Source of the DNA: Tabrizicola sp.
GTDB taxonomy: Bacteria; Pseudomonadota; Alphaproteobacteria; Rhodobacterales; Rhodobacteraceae
DNA length: 64,000 bases
Assembly: GCF_030373185.1 (NCBI RefSeq)
Contig: NZ_JAUCZH010000004.1
Location: 62,001 to 126,000 of the forward strand
Direction: 5' to 3'
Positions 10,115 through 19,272 of the stretch are shown piece after piece (within the stretch, counting starts at the first letter, position 1; each line of letters starts with the position of its first letter). A program made the position numbers and the translations under genes. The notes beneath the pieces were generated by a model that worked only from the letters and a program-made list of their open reading frames with translations, did not search any database and had not been told where the DNA came from.

Positions 10115-10360
10115 CTAACCCAACTGGCGGCGCAACCACCGCCAGAGATAGACCACCGGCCAGCGCAGGATCGATGCGCCCGCAGCCAGGACCAGCATCC
10201 CAAGGATCGGCCCGCCCTCATAGGTCACCCAGCCCAGCAGCGGCACGCCAACGGCAATCAGCACATAGGCCGCCCGCCAGTGCTTGTCGCGCGAGGGGAA
10301 CATTGCGATCACATTCGCCGCGACAAGCCAGACGAGGCAAAGGCTGAGGGGAAGGATCAT
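10115..10360 (-). CDS. DUF2484-like small membrane protein, second copy
   Basis: This 81-aa protein starts at MILPLSLCLVWLVAANVIAM and ends RWLRRQLG. It is not listed with its own start because the track merges it into a longer ORF. Its ATG overlaps the stop of the previous small gene as ATGA, so translation is probably coupled. It shows two or three hydrophobic segments (about residues 1-20, 30-46 and 52-70) and a basic C-terminus, so it should sit in the inner membrane. I recall such proteins as DUF2484 from the same murC-murB gap in Rhodobacteraceae. Function unknown; location in the dcw cluster suggests envelope work. Confidence 0.75.
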   Translation of the reverse strand: MILPLSLCLVWLVAANVIAMFPSRDKHWRAAYVLIAVGVPLLGWVTYEGGPILGMLVLAAGASILRWPVVYLWRWLRRQLG

Positions 10361-10623
10361 TTCTCCAGTTCCTTCGGCAGGGGGGCAGGACGACCAAGAG
10401 CCCGGCGCAGGAAGTAGCGAAGCGGATTGCGGAACATCGACAGGAAGGCAAACAGGCCCAGCGCCAGCCAAAGCCAGCCATGGACCCAGCCGATCCAGAC
10501 CAGCAGCACCGGCGCCGCGACCAGCAAGGTGATCCCCGGCAGCATCTGCTGGCGCATCGGCAACATGGCCGTGACCGCCGAGGCCAACACCCAAAGGCAG
10601 CCAAAGAGCAGCGGCGCGCTCAT
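10357..10623 (-). CDS. DUF2484-like small membrane protein, first copy
   Basis: The 88-aa product begins MSAPLLFGCLWVLASAVTAM and ends PAPLPKELEK. Three hydrophobic stretches (about residues 1-20, 28-45 and 46-62) predict an inner-membrane protein with a basic C-terminal segment (RNPLRYFLRRALGR). Its layout resembles the adjacent 81-aa protein, and the two overlap by ATGA, which points to tandem duplication of one family. The track start 29 codons upstream runs into the end of murC sequence and is unlikely. It lies between murC and murB; function unknown. Some databases mislabel such genes as MurC. Confidence 0.75.
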   Translation of the reverse strand: MSAPLLFGCLWVLASAVTAMLPMRQQMLPGITLLVAAPVLLVWIGWVHGWLWLALGLFAFLSMFRNPLRYFLRRALGRPAPLPKELEK

Positions 10624-10699
10624 GACGCCACCGCCAGAAAGGGGGGGGCAACAAATCCCTTGGAAGGAATTTGCAAGCCTCTTGGAAAAGTCTCGCGCG

Positions 10700-12106
10700 T
10701 CATGCCGCATGGCCGATCAATTTGGCGGGCAGCGCGTTGGCCCACGCTGAAATCGTGCCAGCCCCAAGGCAGACCACCATGTCACCCGGACGCGCCTGTT
10801 CCCTGACCAACTGGACCAGATCGGCTTCATCCAGAAGCGCGCGGGCGTGGCGATGGCCATGGGCGATCAGGCCCGCCACCAGATCATCGCGGCTTGCCCC
10901 CGGGATCGGCTCTTCACCAGCCGCGTAGATGTCGGCAATCGCCACCACATCGGCTTCGTTGAAGCAGGTGCAGAAATCGTCGAAAAGGTTGGACAGCCGG
11001 GAATACCGGTGCGGCTGGTGGATCGCGATGATCCGGCCCTTGGTGGCCTGCCGCGCGGCTTTCAGGACGGCGGCGATTTCCACCGGGTGATGGCCGTAAT
11101 CGTCGATGATGGTGACACCATTCACCTCGCCCACCCGGGTAAAGCGGCGGTTCACTCCGGCAAACCCGGCCAATGCCTCGCGGATCTCGTCTTTCTTCAT
11201 GCCAAGATGGCGGGCCACGGCCACGGCGGACAGCGCGTTTGACACGTTGTGATCGCCGGGCATCGGCAGGGTGCAGCCTTCGATCACCGTATCTTCGGCC
11301 TGAAGCGCAATGTCGAAATGCGCGACCCCATTCGTGTAGGTCAGGTTCTGCGCCCGCACGTCGGCCTGCGCGTTGAACCCGAAGGTCACCACCCGGCGGT
11401 CAGCAATGCGGCCAACCAGCGCCTGCACTTCGGGGTGATCGGTGCAGCAGACCGCAAGGCCATAAAACGGGATGTTCGACACGAAATCGAGGAAACCCTT
11501 CCGCAGCGCATCGAAGGTGTGCCAATGCTCCATGTGTTCCGGGTCGATGTTGGTGACAATGGCAATTGTCGCGGGCAGACGGTTGAAACTGCCGTCGGAC
11601 TCGTCCGCTTCCACCACCATCCATTCGCCAGCCCCGGCGCGCGCGTTTGAGCCATAGGCGTGGATCACCCCGCCGTTGATCACGGTGGGGTCAAACCCGC
11701 CCTTGTCCAGCAGAGTCGCAACCATGGTCGTCGTAGTGGTCTTGCCATGCGTGCCTGCGATGGCGATGTTGGAACGCAGCCGCATCAGTTCGGCCAGCAT
11801 TTCCGCCCGGCGCACCACCGGCAGCTTGCGCCGCCGCGCTTCTTCCAGTTCGGGATTGCCCTTCTTGATCGCCGACGAGATCACCACCACCGCCGCGTCA
11901 CCGATGTTTTCGGCCATCTGCCCTTCAAAGAACACGGCACCCAGCTTGACCAGCCGGTCGGTGATCTTTGACGCCTTGGCGTCCGAGCCTTGCACGCGGT
12001 AGCCAAGTGTCATCAGCACTTCGGCAATGCCTGACATCCCGATCCCACCGATCCCTACAAAGTGGATCGGGCCAAGTTCCATTGGCAATTTGGTCGCGGC
12101 GTTCAT
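10700..12106 (-). CDS. murC: UDP-N-acetylmuramate--L-alanine ligase
   Basis: MurC adds L-alanine to UDP-MurNAc using ATP, the first stem-peptide step. [18 protein letters not shown] is the N-terminal nucleotide-binding motif. [12 protein letters not shown] is the Mur ligase P-loop and [12 protein letters not shown] lies in the central domain. [20 protein letters not shown] and [10 protein letters not shown] mark the C-terminal domain. 468 aa from [12 protein letters not shown]; the upstream part of the track ORF lies inside murG. The gap to murG is one base, so the two are co-translated. Confidence 0.97.
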   Translation of the reverse strand: MNAATKLPMELGPIHFVGIGGIGMSGIAEVLMTLGYRVQGSDAKASKITDRLVKLGAVFFEGQMAENIGDAAVVVISSAIKKGNPELEEARRRKLPVVRRAEMLAELMRLRSNIAIAGTHGKTTTTTMVATLLDKGGFDPTVINGGVIHAYGSNARAGAGEWMVVEADESDGSFNRLPATIAIVTNIDPEHMEHWHTFDALRKGFLDFVSNIPFYGLAVCCTDHPEVQALVGRIADRRVVTFGFNAQADVRAQNLTYTNGVAHFDIALQAEDTVIEGCTLPMPGDHNVSNALSAVAVARHLGMKKDEIREALAGFAGVNRRFTRVGEVNGVTIIDDYGHHPVEIAAVLKAARQATKGRIIAIHQPHRYSRLSNLFDDFCTCFNEADVVAIADIYAAGEEPIPGASRDDLVAGLIAHGHRHARALLDEADLVQLVREQARPGDMVVCLGAGTISAWANALPAKLIGHAA

Positions 12107-12107
12107 G

Positions 12108-13196
12108 CTATGCCTCCTTAGCGAGGGCTTCGACAAGTGCGGCCAGACGGTCGGTCGCATCGGGGCGGCTTTGGGCAAGCGCCGCACGGGCCATGGCCTC
12201 GGCTTCCGCGGGCTGGCCCAGAATTCGGGCGATGTGACCGCTGAGCGTTCCGGCGTCAAGCCCGTTTTCCGGCGCAAGGATGGCTGCCCCCGCGTCAACC
12301 AGCCCGCGGGCGTTGGCGGTCTGGTGGTCGCCGGTGGCCGCTGCGTAGGGGATCAGGATCGCCGGGCGCCCGATGACCGCGATATCGGCAACCGACGACG
12401 CACCCGACCGCGAGATGACCAGTTGCGCCTCGGAAAGCCGGGTTGGAATGTCGGTGAAGAAGGGCTGGACCTCGGCCCGCACCCCCGCCGCGTCATAGGC
12501 GGCGGCAACACGCTCGGCATCCTCGGCCCGGGCCTGATGCGCCACCCGCAGACGGTCCCGCAACGGGTCCGGCAGGGCTGCAATGGCGGCAGGCACAAGG
12601 TCTGACAGGATGCGCGCGCCCTGACTTCCGCCGATGACCAGAAGGCTCATCGGATAGTCCCCCGGCGGGATGTATCCGGCACCGGCCCGGTCCAGCACCG
12701 TTTGGCGCACCGGGTTTCCGGTATGCTCGCCACTTGCGCCTTGCGGCAGATCGGTGGGCCATGTGCCGCAAGCGATCTTGTCAACACGGCGGGCGAAAAC
12801 CCGGTTCACCCGGCCAAGCACGCCGTTTTGTTCATGGATCATCCGGGGCCGACGCAAGACCCATGCCGCCGTCAGCGCCGGGATCGAGGGGTAGCCGCCG
12901 AACCCCACCACCACCGCTGGACGGTCGTGCAGCTGCGACCATAGCGCCCCGACAATCCCACCCGCGATGCGCAAAGGCACCAGCAGCTTTGCGGCCGCCC
13001 CACCCCGCGCGAAGGTTGCCGAGGCGACACGCTCGACCCTGACCGCGTCGGGAAACCCGCCCGCATAGCGCGCGCCGCGGTCATCGGTGGAAAGCGCAAC
13101 CCGCCAGCCGCGCGCCAGCATCGCTTCGGCCAAGGCTTGGGCCGGGAACATGTGTCCCCCCGTCCCCCCCGCCGCGATAAGCAACAGCCGTGACAT
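12108..13196 (-). CDS. murG: UDP-GlcNAc:lipid I GlcNAc transferase MurG
   Basis: MurG is the membrane-associated GT-B glycosyltransferase that converts lipid I to lipid II. The N-terminal loop [20 protein letters not shown] is the hallmark. [18 protein letters not shown] and [25 protein letters not shown] form the donor-binding domain. 362 aa, normal length. Its start codon overlaps the ftsW stop by one base (TGATG). It supplies substrate to the FtsW/FtsI synthase encoded partly here. Confidence 0.97.
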   Translation of the reverse strand: MSRLLLIAAGGTGGHMFPAQALAEAMLARGWRVALSTDDRGARYAGGFPDAVRVERVASATFARGGAAAKLLVPLRIAGGIVGALWSQLHDRPAVVVGFGGYPSIPALTAAWVLRRPRMIHEQNGVLGRVNRVFARRVDKIACGTWPTDLPQGASGEHTGNPVRQTVLDRAGAGYIPPGDYPMSLLVIGGSQGARILSDLVPAAIAALPDPLRDRLRVAHQARAEDAERVAAAYDAAGVRAEVQPFFTDIPTRLSEAQLVISRSGASSVADIAVIGRPAILIPYAAATGDHQTANARGLVDAGAAILAPENGLDAGTLSGHIARILGQPAEAEAMARAALAQSRPDATDRLAALVEALAKEA

Positions 13197-14359
13197 CAGC
13201 GGCCCCGCCGGAAGACATCGCTCATCTGTCCGCGCGGACGGGCGCGGGTCAGCGCCAGCAGCATCCCCATCGTGATGCCCGCCGCGATGACCGACGATCC
13301 GCCATAGCTGACAAAGGGAAGCGTCATGCCCTTGGCGGGCAAAAGCCGCACCGCCACGCCCATGTTGATCATCGCCTGAACGCCGAAGATGCAGGCCAGC
13401 CCCGCTCCGGCAAGCCGGGCAAAGGGGTCACGCTCGGCCAGAAGGCGGCCAAGCGACCGCACCACGATCACCCCGTAAAGCGCAAGGATCAAGAGAACAA
13501 GGATCAGCCCGTATTCCTCGGCGGCGACGGCGATGATGAAATCTGTATGCGCATCTGGCAGCGACCATTTCACCTGACCGCCGCCGACGCCCACGCCGAA
13601 GAATCCGCCCTCTTGTATCGCGTTCGCGGCATAACCAAGCTGGGTGCGCGGGTCCACGTCAGGCGACAGGAACCCGTCGATCCGGCGCGCGAAATGTTCC
13701 GAGGATTCGTAAAAGGCAAGTCCCGCCACCGCGACGATGCCACCCACGACGGCAATCAGGGTCATCGGCGCGCCACCGACGAAATAGATCACCCCCCAGG
13801 CGAACAGCACCAGCGCGGACTGGCCGAAATCCGGCTGCATGGCCAGAAACCCGACGATCACCAGCGTCAGAGCAAAGGAGATGGATTTTCCAGGCGGGCC
13901 GTTCAGGTCTTGCGCCGCCGCGATCAGCCACGCCACCACGATGACAAAACCGGGCTTGAGAAACTCGGACGGCTGGAACGAGGCAAAGCCAAGCGAGAAC
14001 CAGCGTACCGCGCCCTTGCCGAAATCCGTGCCGAACAACGGCAACAGCATAAGCGCCACCATCGACGCCGCAAAGCCCAGAACCCCGATCCGCCGCACCA
14101 TGGCGGGCGACATCATCGAAATCGCGATCATCACCACCAGCGCGACCCCGCCAAAGAAGGCTTGCCGCTGAACGTAATGGAAAGGCTCCAGCCCATTTCG
14201 ATTGGCCAGAGGCACCGAGGCCGCAAGGCCCAAGAGAAGCCCGATGCCAAAAAGGACGAAGACCGAGGTCAACGTCCATTTGTCGATCGTGCGCCACCAA
14301 CGGGGAAGCACCGGCTCGGCCACCCGAACGGGATTGGAGCCATAGACCATCTCAGTCAT
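13196..14359 (-). CDS. ftsW: Septal peptidoglycan glycosyltransferase FtsW
   Basis: FtsW is the SEDS-family polymerase that builds septal glycan from lipid II at the divisome. The 387-aa product begins [16 protein letters not shown] and has about ten hydrophobic helices. Family segments include [33 protein letters not shown] and the C-terminal [21 protein letters not shown]. The track ORF begins 61 codons earlier in sequence lacking family similarity. It is the first dcw gene in the window; the usual upstream neighbour murD is absent and an unrelated divergent ArsR unit lies there instead. Confidence 0.95.
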   Translation of the reverse strand: MTEMVYGSNPVRVAEPVLPRWWRTIDKWTLTSVFVLFGIGLLLGLAASVPLANRNGLEPFHYVQRQAFFGGVALVVMIAISMMSPAMVRRIGVLGFAASMVALMLLPLFGTDFGKGAVRWFSLGFASFQPSEFLKPGFVIVVAWLIAAAQDLNGPPGKSISFALTLVIVGFLAMQPDFGQSALVLFAWGVIYFVGGAPMTLIAVVGGIVAVAGLAFYESSEHFARRIDGFLSPDVDPRTQLGYAANAIQEGGFFGVGVGGGQVKWSLPDAHTDFIIAVAAEEYGLILVLLILALYGVIVVRSLGRLLAERDPFARLAGAGLACIFGVQAMINMGVAVRLLPAKGMTLPFVSYGGSSVIAAGITMGMLLALTRARPRGQMSDVFRRGR

Positions 14360-14556
14360 GGGAAACCGCCTGATTACGCCTGCTCTGCCTTCATGCCCGG
14401 ATGTTCCCCCGGGTCTGCGGGAAAGAGTAGCGGCAAATCCTGTGCAAGGCCAGCAGGAATAAGGGTTGCGGTCCGGGGCGGAGCGGTGGCCCGATCGTTC
14501 ACCTGAAGCCGTTGGTCTCTGCGGTTTGCCAAAAGTCGGCAAGCGCGGTGGCGGAC

Positions 14557-14586
14557 TTGCATTTTATAACACATATGTTATATAAT
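14557..14586 (+). promoter_or_regulatory. Sigma70-type promoter with ArsR operator
   Basis: TTGCAT (14557-14562) and a perfect TATAAT (14581-14586) are separated by 18 bases. The spacer holds ATAACA-N4-TGTTAT (14566-14581), a perfect dyad that runs into the -10 box. This is the expected arrangement for autorepression by the ArsR protein encoded next. The AT-rich stretch stands out sharply from its GC-rich surroundings. Confidence 0.75.
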
Positions 14587-14635
14587 GCGCACATGATGAA
14601 TCCGCAACTGACAGCAACCCCGACAGATTGCCCCA

Positions 14636-14965
14636 ATGCCCGAACTTGACGCCGCCTTTGCCGCGCTTTCAGACCCGACCCGCCGCGCCATTCTTGCCCG
14701 GCTGGCCGAAGGTGAGGCGACGGTGCAAGACCTTGCCCGCCCCTTTCCGATCAGCCAGCCCGCAATCTCGCGCCATCTGAAGGTGCTGGAAGACGCGGGC
14801 CTGATCGAAACCCGCGTTGATGGCACCTCGCGCCCGCGCCGTCTGAACCCCGAGGCCGTGGCCCATCTGTGGGACTGGCTTGGCCAATACCGAGCGCTGT
14901 GGGAAGCGCGCTACACCCGGCTGGATACGGTTCTGGCCGATCTGCAAAAGGATGAAACGCCATGA
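14636..14965 (+). CDS. ArsR/SmtB-family transcriptional regulator
   Basis: A 109-aa winged-helix protein. AFAALSDPTRRAILARLAEG is the family N-terminus. VQDLARPFPISQPAISRHLKVLEDAGLI is the helix-turn-helix, followed by the wing ETRVDGTSRPRRL. No cysteine metal-binding motif (such as ELCVCD) is visible, so this belongs to the non-metal branch that usually travels with SRPBCC/AHSA1 genes. It probably represses its own operon through the dyad in the promoter. The next gene overlaps by four bases. The natural ligand is unknown. Confidence 0.92.
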   Translation: MPELDAAFAALSDPTRRAILARLAEGEATVQDLARPFPISQPAISRHLKVLEDAGLIETRVDGTSRPRRLNPEAVAHLWDWLGQYRALWEARYTRLDTVLADLQKDETP

Positions 14966-15438
14966 GTGCGCCCACCAGACTTGTCACCGACGGCGATACG
15001 CGCATCATCATCACCCGCAGCCTTGCGGCCCCGCCGCCGCTGGTCTTTCGCGCCCATACCGAGCCAGACCTGATCCGGCGCTGGATGCTGGGGCCGGATG
15101 GCTGGACAATGCCACTTTGCCATTCCGACGCCCGCCCCGGCGGCAGCTTCCGCTTCGAATGGTCGAACGGGCAAGGCCACAGCTTTCATGCCACAGGCGA
15201 GTATCTGGAGCTTTCCGCCCCGTCCCGCATTGTTCACATCGAGCGCATGTTCCTGCCCGACCCCACCCCCGACAGCCATGTCGAAACCCGGTTTGATCCT
15301 GATGGCGGCGGCACAAGGCTGACAATGATCATGACCCTGCCAGATGCCGAAGCCCGCGCCGCTGTGCTGGCCTCTGGCATGGAAGACGGGTTGGAAGACA
15401 GCTATGCGCGGCTGGACGCCGTGCTTGCGGGGGGCTGA
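14962..15438 (+). CDS. SRPBCC/AHSA1-family protein
   Basis: This 158-aa protein has the START-like fold of the AHSA1 group. RSLAAPPPLVFRAHTEPDLIRRWMLGPDGW is the typical N-terminal helix-grip region. GGSFRFEWSNGQGHSFHATGEYLELS and the C-terminal helix GMEDGLEDSYARLDAVL complete it. Such proteins bind hydrophobic small molecules; no enzyme activity can be assigned. It overlaps the ArsR gene (ATGA), the common arsR-SRPBCC arrangement, and is followed one base later by a second SRPBCC gene. Confidence 0.88.
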   Translation: MSAPTRLVTDGDTRIIITRSLAAPPPLVFRAHTEPDLIRRWMLGPDGWTMPLCHSDARPGGSFRFEWSNGQGHSFHATGEYLELSAPSRIVHIERMFLPDPTPDSHVETRFDPDGGGTRLTMIMTLPDAEARAAVLASGMEDGLEDSYARLDAVLAGG

Positions 15439-15439
15439 C

Positions 15440-15919
15440 ATGGCCAGCACCCTTGCCATCGCTCTGACGGGTGAGACCGACCTGACCATGACCCGGGTCT
15501 TCAACGCATCCCCGGGCATCTTGTGGCGCGCGCTGACTGACCCTGCAATCCTGCCGCGCTGGCAATGGGCGCAGGACTGGCCGATGGTTCAATGTGACAT
15601 GGACCTGCTGGTCGGCGGGGCGTTCCGCTGGGTCTGGCGCACCGCGCCTGACCGTTTGATGGGCGTTTCGGGCCAGTTTCTGACCGTAGAGCCCCCGCAC
15701 CGCCTGATCCATACGGAAATTTTCGACGAAGACTGGACCGGTGGCGAAACCACCGTCACCCAGACTCTTGCCGAAATCGCCCCCCGAACCACCCGCCTGA
15801 CGATGGAGGTCCGCTATTCCAGCGCCGCCGCGCGCAAGCGCGCCGCCGCCTCTGGCATGGCAGCGGGGATGGAAGAAGCCTATGCCAAGCTGGACAGCAT
15901 GTTGCCGCAGCTTGGCTGA
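15440..15919 (+). CDS. Second SRPBCC/AHSA1-family protein
   Basis: This 159-aa protein is similar in layout to the preceding one: MTRVFNASPGILWRALTDPAILPRWQWAQDW at the start, GGAFRWVWR in the middle and GMAAGMEEAYAKLDSML at the end. It begins one base after the previous stop (start MASTLAIALTGET), so the track start 32 codons upstream, inside the previous gene, is rejected. The two copies probably arose by duplication and may bind related ligands or form a heteromer. No catalytic role can be read from the sequence. Confidence 0.87.
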   Translation: MASTLAIALTGETDLTMTRVFNASPGILWRALTDPAILPRWQWAQDWPMVQCDMDLLVGGAFRWVWRTAPDRLMGVSGQFLTVEPPHRLIHTEIFDEDWTGGETTVTQTLAEIAPRTTRLTMEVRYSSAAARKRAAASGMAAGMEEAYAKLDSMLPQLG

Positions 15920-16936
<1,017 letters not shown>

Positions 16937-16958
16937 TGCCGCGCGGAAATCTTGGCGA

Positions 16959-17810
16959 TCAAACCCCGTAGACCCGCTTGGCTGTTCCTTGGGCAATAGC
17001 GAACTGTTCGTCAGCCGATAGCCCGGCAAGAAGGTCGCGCGTCATGTCGATCCAGCCGGGCAGCCCCGCGCCAAGGTTCACCACCGGCCAGTCACCGCCC
17101 CAAAGCATTCGGTCGGGGCCGAATACCTGCAAAAGGTGGTCCACATAGGGCCGCACAAGCGCAACCGAAGCCGTCCCCGGCGCACAATAGGTGGTGATGC
17201 CGGACAGCTTGACCACGATGTTGGGAAATCCGGCCATCACGTCGATGCCCTGCCGCCATTCGTCAAAGCCACCCGCCGCCACATCCGGCACCCCGCAATG
17301 GTCCAGAACATAGGGCTGATCCGGGCAGGCCCGCACCAGTTCCGCCCCGATCGGGATCAGTTGCCGCGCCAGAAAGTTCAGATCGAACGGATATCCCGCC
17401 CGCCCGATCTTGCGCAGGTTCGCCCGGAAGGTTTCGGTCAGTGACACCTCATCCGGCACCACATGCAGGATGCGGCGAAAGCCGACCACGCCCAGACCCT
17501 GCGCCTCCTCCAGCCAGGCGTCAAAGCCTTCGTCCCATTCGGGCCGGATGCTGGCGATCTGCCCCAGCATCGCCACCCCGCCAACCGAGCTGCCGACCAT
17601 ACCCGCCACCAAGCGCGCCTCGGTCTGGTAATCGGCATCATCAACGCCGGTTTCCATGAAGATCGTGGCCGCAACACCCTTGCCCGCCACCAGCCCGGCG
17701 TAATCTTCCCGCGTGAAATCGCCGGTAGAAAGGATCGGTATGTCGTGGGTCCAGGCATAGCCGATCCGGTCACGCCGGATCAGGTGCTGGTGGGTGTCGA
17801 TCAGGTCCAT
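16959..17810 (-). CDS. Amidohydrolase (TIM-barrel metal-dependent hydrolase)
   Basis: A 283-aa amidohydrolase of the Amidohydro_2 type. The opening LIDTHQHLIRRD holds the HxH metal motif. LDHCGVPDVAAGGFDEW holds the next histidine and MLWGGDWPVVNLG the C-terminal aspartate. Relatives hydrolyse sugar lactones, 2-pyrone-4,6-dicarboxylate or similar carboxylates; the exact substrate is not readable. It has a good AGGAAA ribosome site and lies 9 bases downstream of a kinase gene, so the two form an operon that may act on a sugar acid or sugar. Confidence 0.85.
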   Translation of the reverse strand: MDLIDTHQHLIRRDRIGYAWTHDIPILSTGDFTREDYAGLVAGKGVAATIFMETGVDDADYQTEARLVAGMVGSSVGGVAMLGQIASIRPEWDEGFDAWLEEAQGLGVVGFRRILHVVPDEVSLTETFRANLRKIGRAGYPFDLNFLARQLIPIGAELVRACPDQPYVLDHCGVPDVAAGGFDEWRQGIDVMAGFPNIVVKLSGITTYCAPGTASVALVRPYVDHLLQVFGPDRMLWGGDWPVVNLGAGLPGWIDMTRDLLAGLSADEQFAIAQGTAKRVYGV

Positions 17811-17819
17811 CGGATTTCC

Positions 17820-18464
17820 TCAGCCATTGCTCAGCCGAAACTCGGCGGCCACGGATGCATCGCGCACCAGACGGCCGTTCGGCAGGTCGTTTTCTTCCAG
17901 CTTTGCGGCAATCTCCGGTTCGGTCAGGCCCAGCCGTTCCCACCGCCCACGCAGCCGCGCCCGCAAGGCATGTTCCGGCACATCGATCATCGCGGTCACG
18001 TCAAACATCGGGCGCAGACGGTCCCACGGGGTTTGATCGAGCAATAGCCAGTTGCCCTCGACCACGATGACCCCGACATCAGCCGGGATCAGCCGGGCTC
18101 CGGCGCGGGCAATCTCGATCTGGCGGTCGAATACGGGGACGGCCACTTCAGGCTCATCGCGCGCGCGCAGCCGCTTCAGCGTGTGGTATAGCCCGCCCAC
18201 ATCAAAGGTATGCGGCGCACCCTTGCGCGGGCGCAGGCCCGCAGGCACCAGATAGAGGTCGTCGTAGTGATAGCCGTCCATCGGCAGCACCGCTGCAAGA
18301 CCCGGCTGCCGGGCATTCAGCCGACCAACCAGCTTGTCGGCCAAGGTGGATTTTCCCGACCCCGGCGCCCCGGCAAGGGCGACGATCACCCGTCCCAATC
18401 CAGCTTGCGCCTCGATATGCGCGGTCAGCGCCGCAAGGGCCGTCATATCGCGTGTCATGCCCAT
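17820..18464 (-). CDS. Nucleoside/sugar kinase-like P-loop protein
   Basis: A 214-aa P-loop kinase of the uridine kinase/pantothenate kinase-like group. The Walker A motif is ALAGAPGSGKSTLAD (about residues 29-43). LPMDGYHYDDLYL carries the catalytic aspartate-histidine region. VIVVEGNWLLLDQTPWDRL is the Walker B-like strand, and RLRGRWERLGLT is the lid. Similar proteins beside sugar ABC transporters in rhizobia have been called fructokinases (FrcK type). A GGAGG ribosome site precedes the start. It is co-directional with the amidohydrolase and divergent from the SIS gene. Confidence 0.8.
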   Translation of the reverse strand: MGMTRDMTALAALTAHIEAQAGLGRVIVALAGAPGSGKSTLADKLVGRLNARQPGLAAVLPMDGYHYDDLYLVPAGLRPRKGAPHTFDVGGLYHTLKRLRARDEPEVAVPVFDRQIEIARAGARLIPADVGVIVVEGNWLLLDQTPWDRLRPMFDVTAMIDVPEHALRARLRGRWERLGLTEPEIAAKLEENDLPNGRLVRDASVAAEFRLSNG

Positions 18465-18574
18465 CCTCCGCTGCCCCTCGCATCAAAGCAGGATGGCGCA
18501 AGGGTGCGGGCCTTCGCAAGCCTTTACCGGGCCAGGCGCTTGCCGCAAACTGCCCCGACCAAGCGGAGCCCCCC

Positions 18575-19138
18575 ATGTCGGACCTTGCCAGCAACGCCAG
18601 CCGCGCCGCGAGCGAAATCGCCCAAGCGACCGCCGCCGTGGACCCCGCCGCATTCGACCGGCTGGTCACGGCGCTGGCAAATGCCCGCCGCATTGCCCTG
18701 ACCGGCGCGGGGCGCGAAGGGCTGATGATGCGCGCCCTTGCGATGCGGCTTTACCACCTTGGCCTTGATGCACATGTGGTGGGCGAAATGACCTGTCCGC
18801 CTCTTGGTCCCGGTGACCTGCTTTTTGCCAGTGCCGGGCCGGGCGATCTGTCCACGATCACCGCCCTTGTTGACACCGCCAACCGTGCGGGGGCCGATAC
18901 CGTGTGCCTGACCGCCCAGCCCGAGGGCCCCACCTCACGCGCGGCGGGGGCGATCTTTCATTTGCCCGCACAGACCATGGCCAGCGACCGGGGGGCCGGG
19001 GTCAGCACGATCCTGCCCATGGGGTCAGTCTTTGAGGGCGCGATGTTTCTGGTGTTCGAACTTGTTGTTCTGGCGCTGCGCGACAGGATCGGTGCCGACA
19101 GTGAAGCCATGCGCAGCAGGCACACCAATCTGGAATAG
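18575..19138 (+). CDS. SIS-domain sugar isomerase-like protein
   Basis: 187 aa with one SIS (sugar isomerase) domain: ARRIALTGAGREGLMMRALAMRLYHLGLDAHVVGE, then GPGDLLFASAGPGDLSTITALVDTANRAGADTVCLTAQP. The C-terminus SEAMRSRHTNLE resembles the 6-phospho-3-hexuloisomerase (HxlB) branch. It probably binds or isomerises a phosphosugar. Start MSDLASNASRAASE chosen; the upstream 41 codons of the track ORF are non-coding. It is divergent from the kinase gene, and together with it and the amidohydrolase suggests minor sugar metabolism. Confidence 0.8.
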   Translation: MSDLASNASRAASEIAQATAAVDPAAFDRLVTALANARRIALTGAGREGLMMRALAMRLYHLGLDAHVVGEMTCPPLGPGDLLFASAGPGDLSTITALVDTANRAGADTVCLTAQPEGPTSRAAGAIFHLPAQTMASDRGAGVSTILPMGSVFEGAMFLVFELVVLALRDRIGADSEAMRSRHTNLE

Positions 19139-19186
19139 CGCGCGCTCTGGCCTGCCCATTTCCCAGCAGCGCCCCCTTCCCCCCTT

Positions 19187-19243
19187 TGCCCGCCCAGTCT
19201 ATCCTTGCCCGTCCAGTCTATCCTTGCCCGCCCAGTCTATCCT
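19187..19243. repeat. Three tandem 19-bp repeats upstream of mtnP
   Basis: The unit tgcccgcccagtctatcct is present three times head to tail, with one base change (c to t) in the middle copy, then breaks off in a partial tgccc. It fills the gap between the SIS gene and mtnP and ends about 30 bases before the mtnP start. It could be a slippage array or protein-binding iterons; the track ORF translates it only by accident. Confidence 0.9.
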
Positions 19244-19272
19244 TGCCCTTGGCCCCAGACGAAAGGACCACC

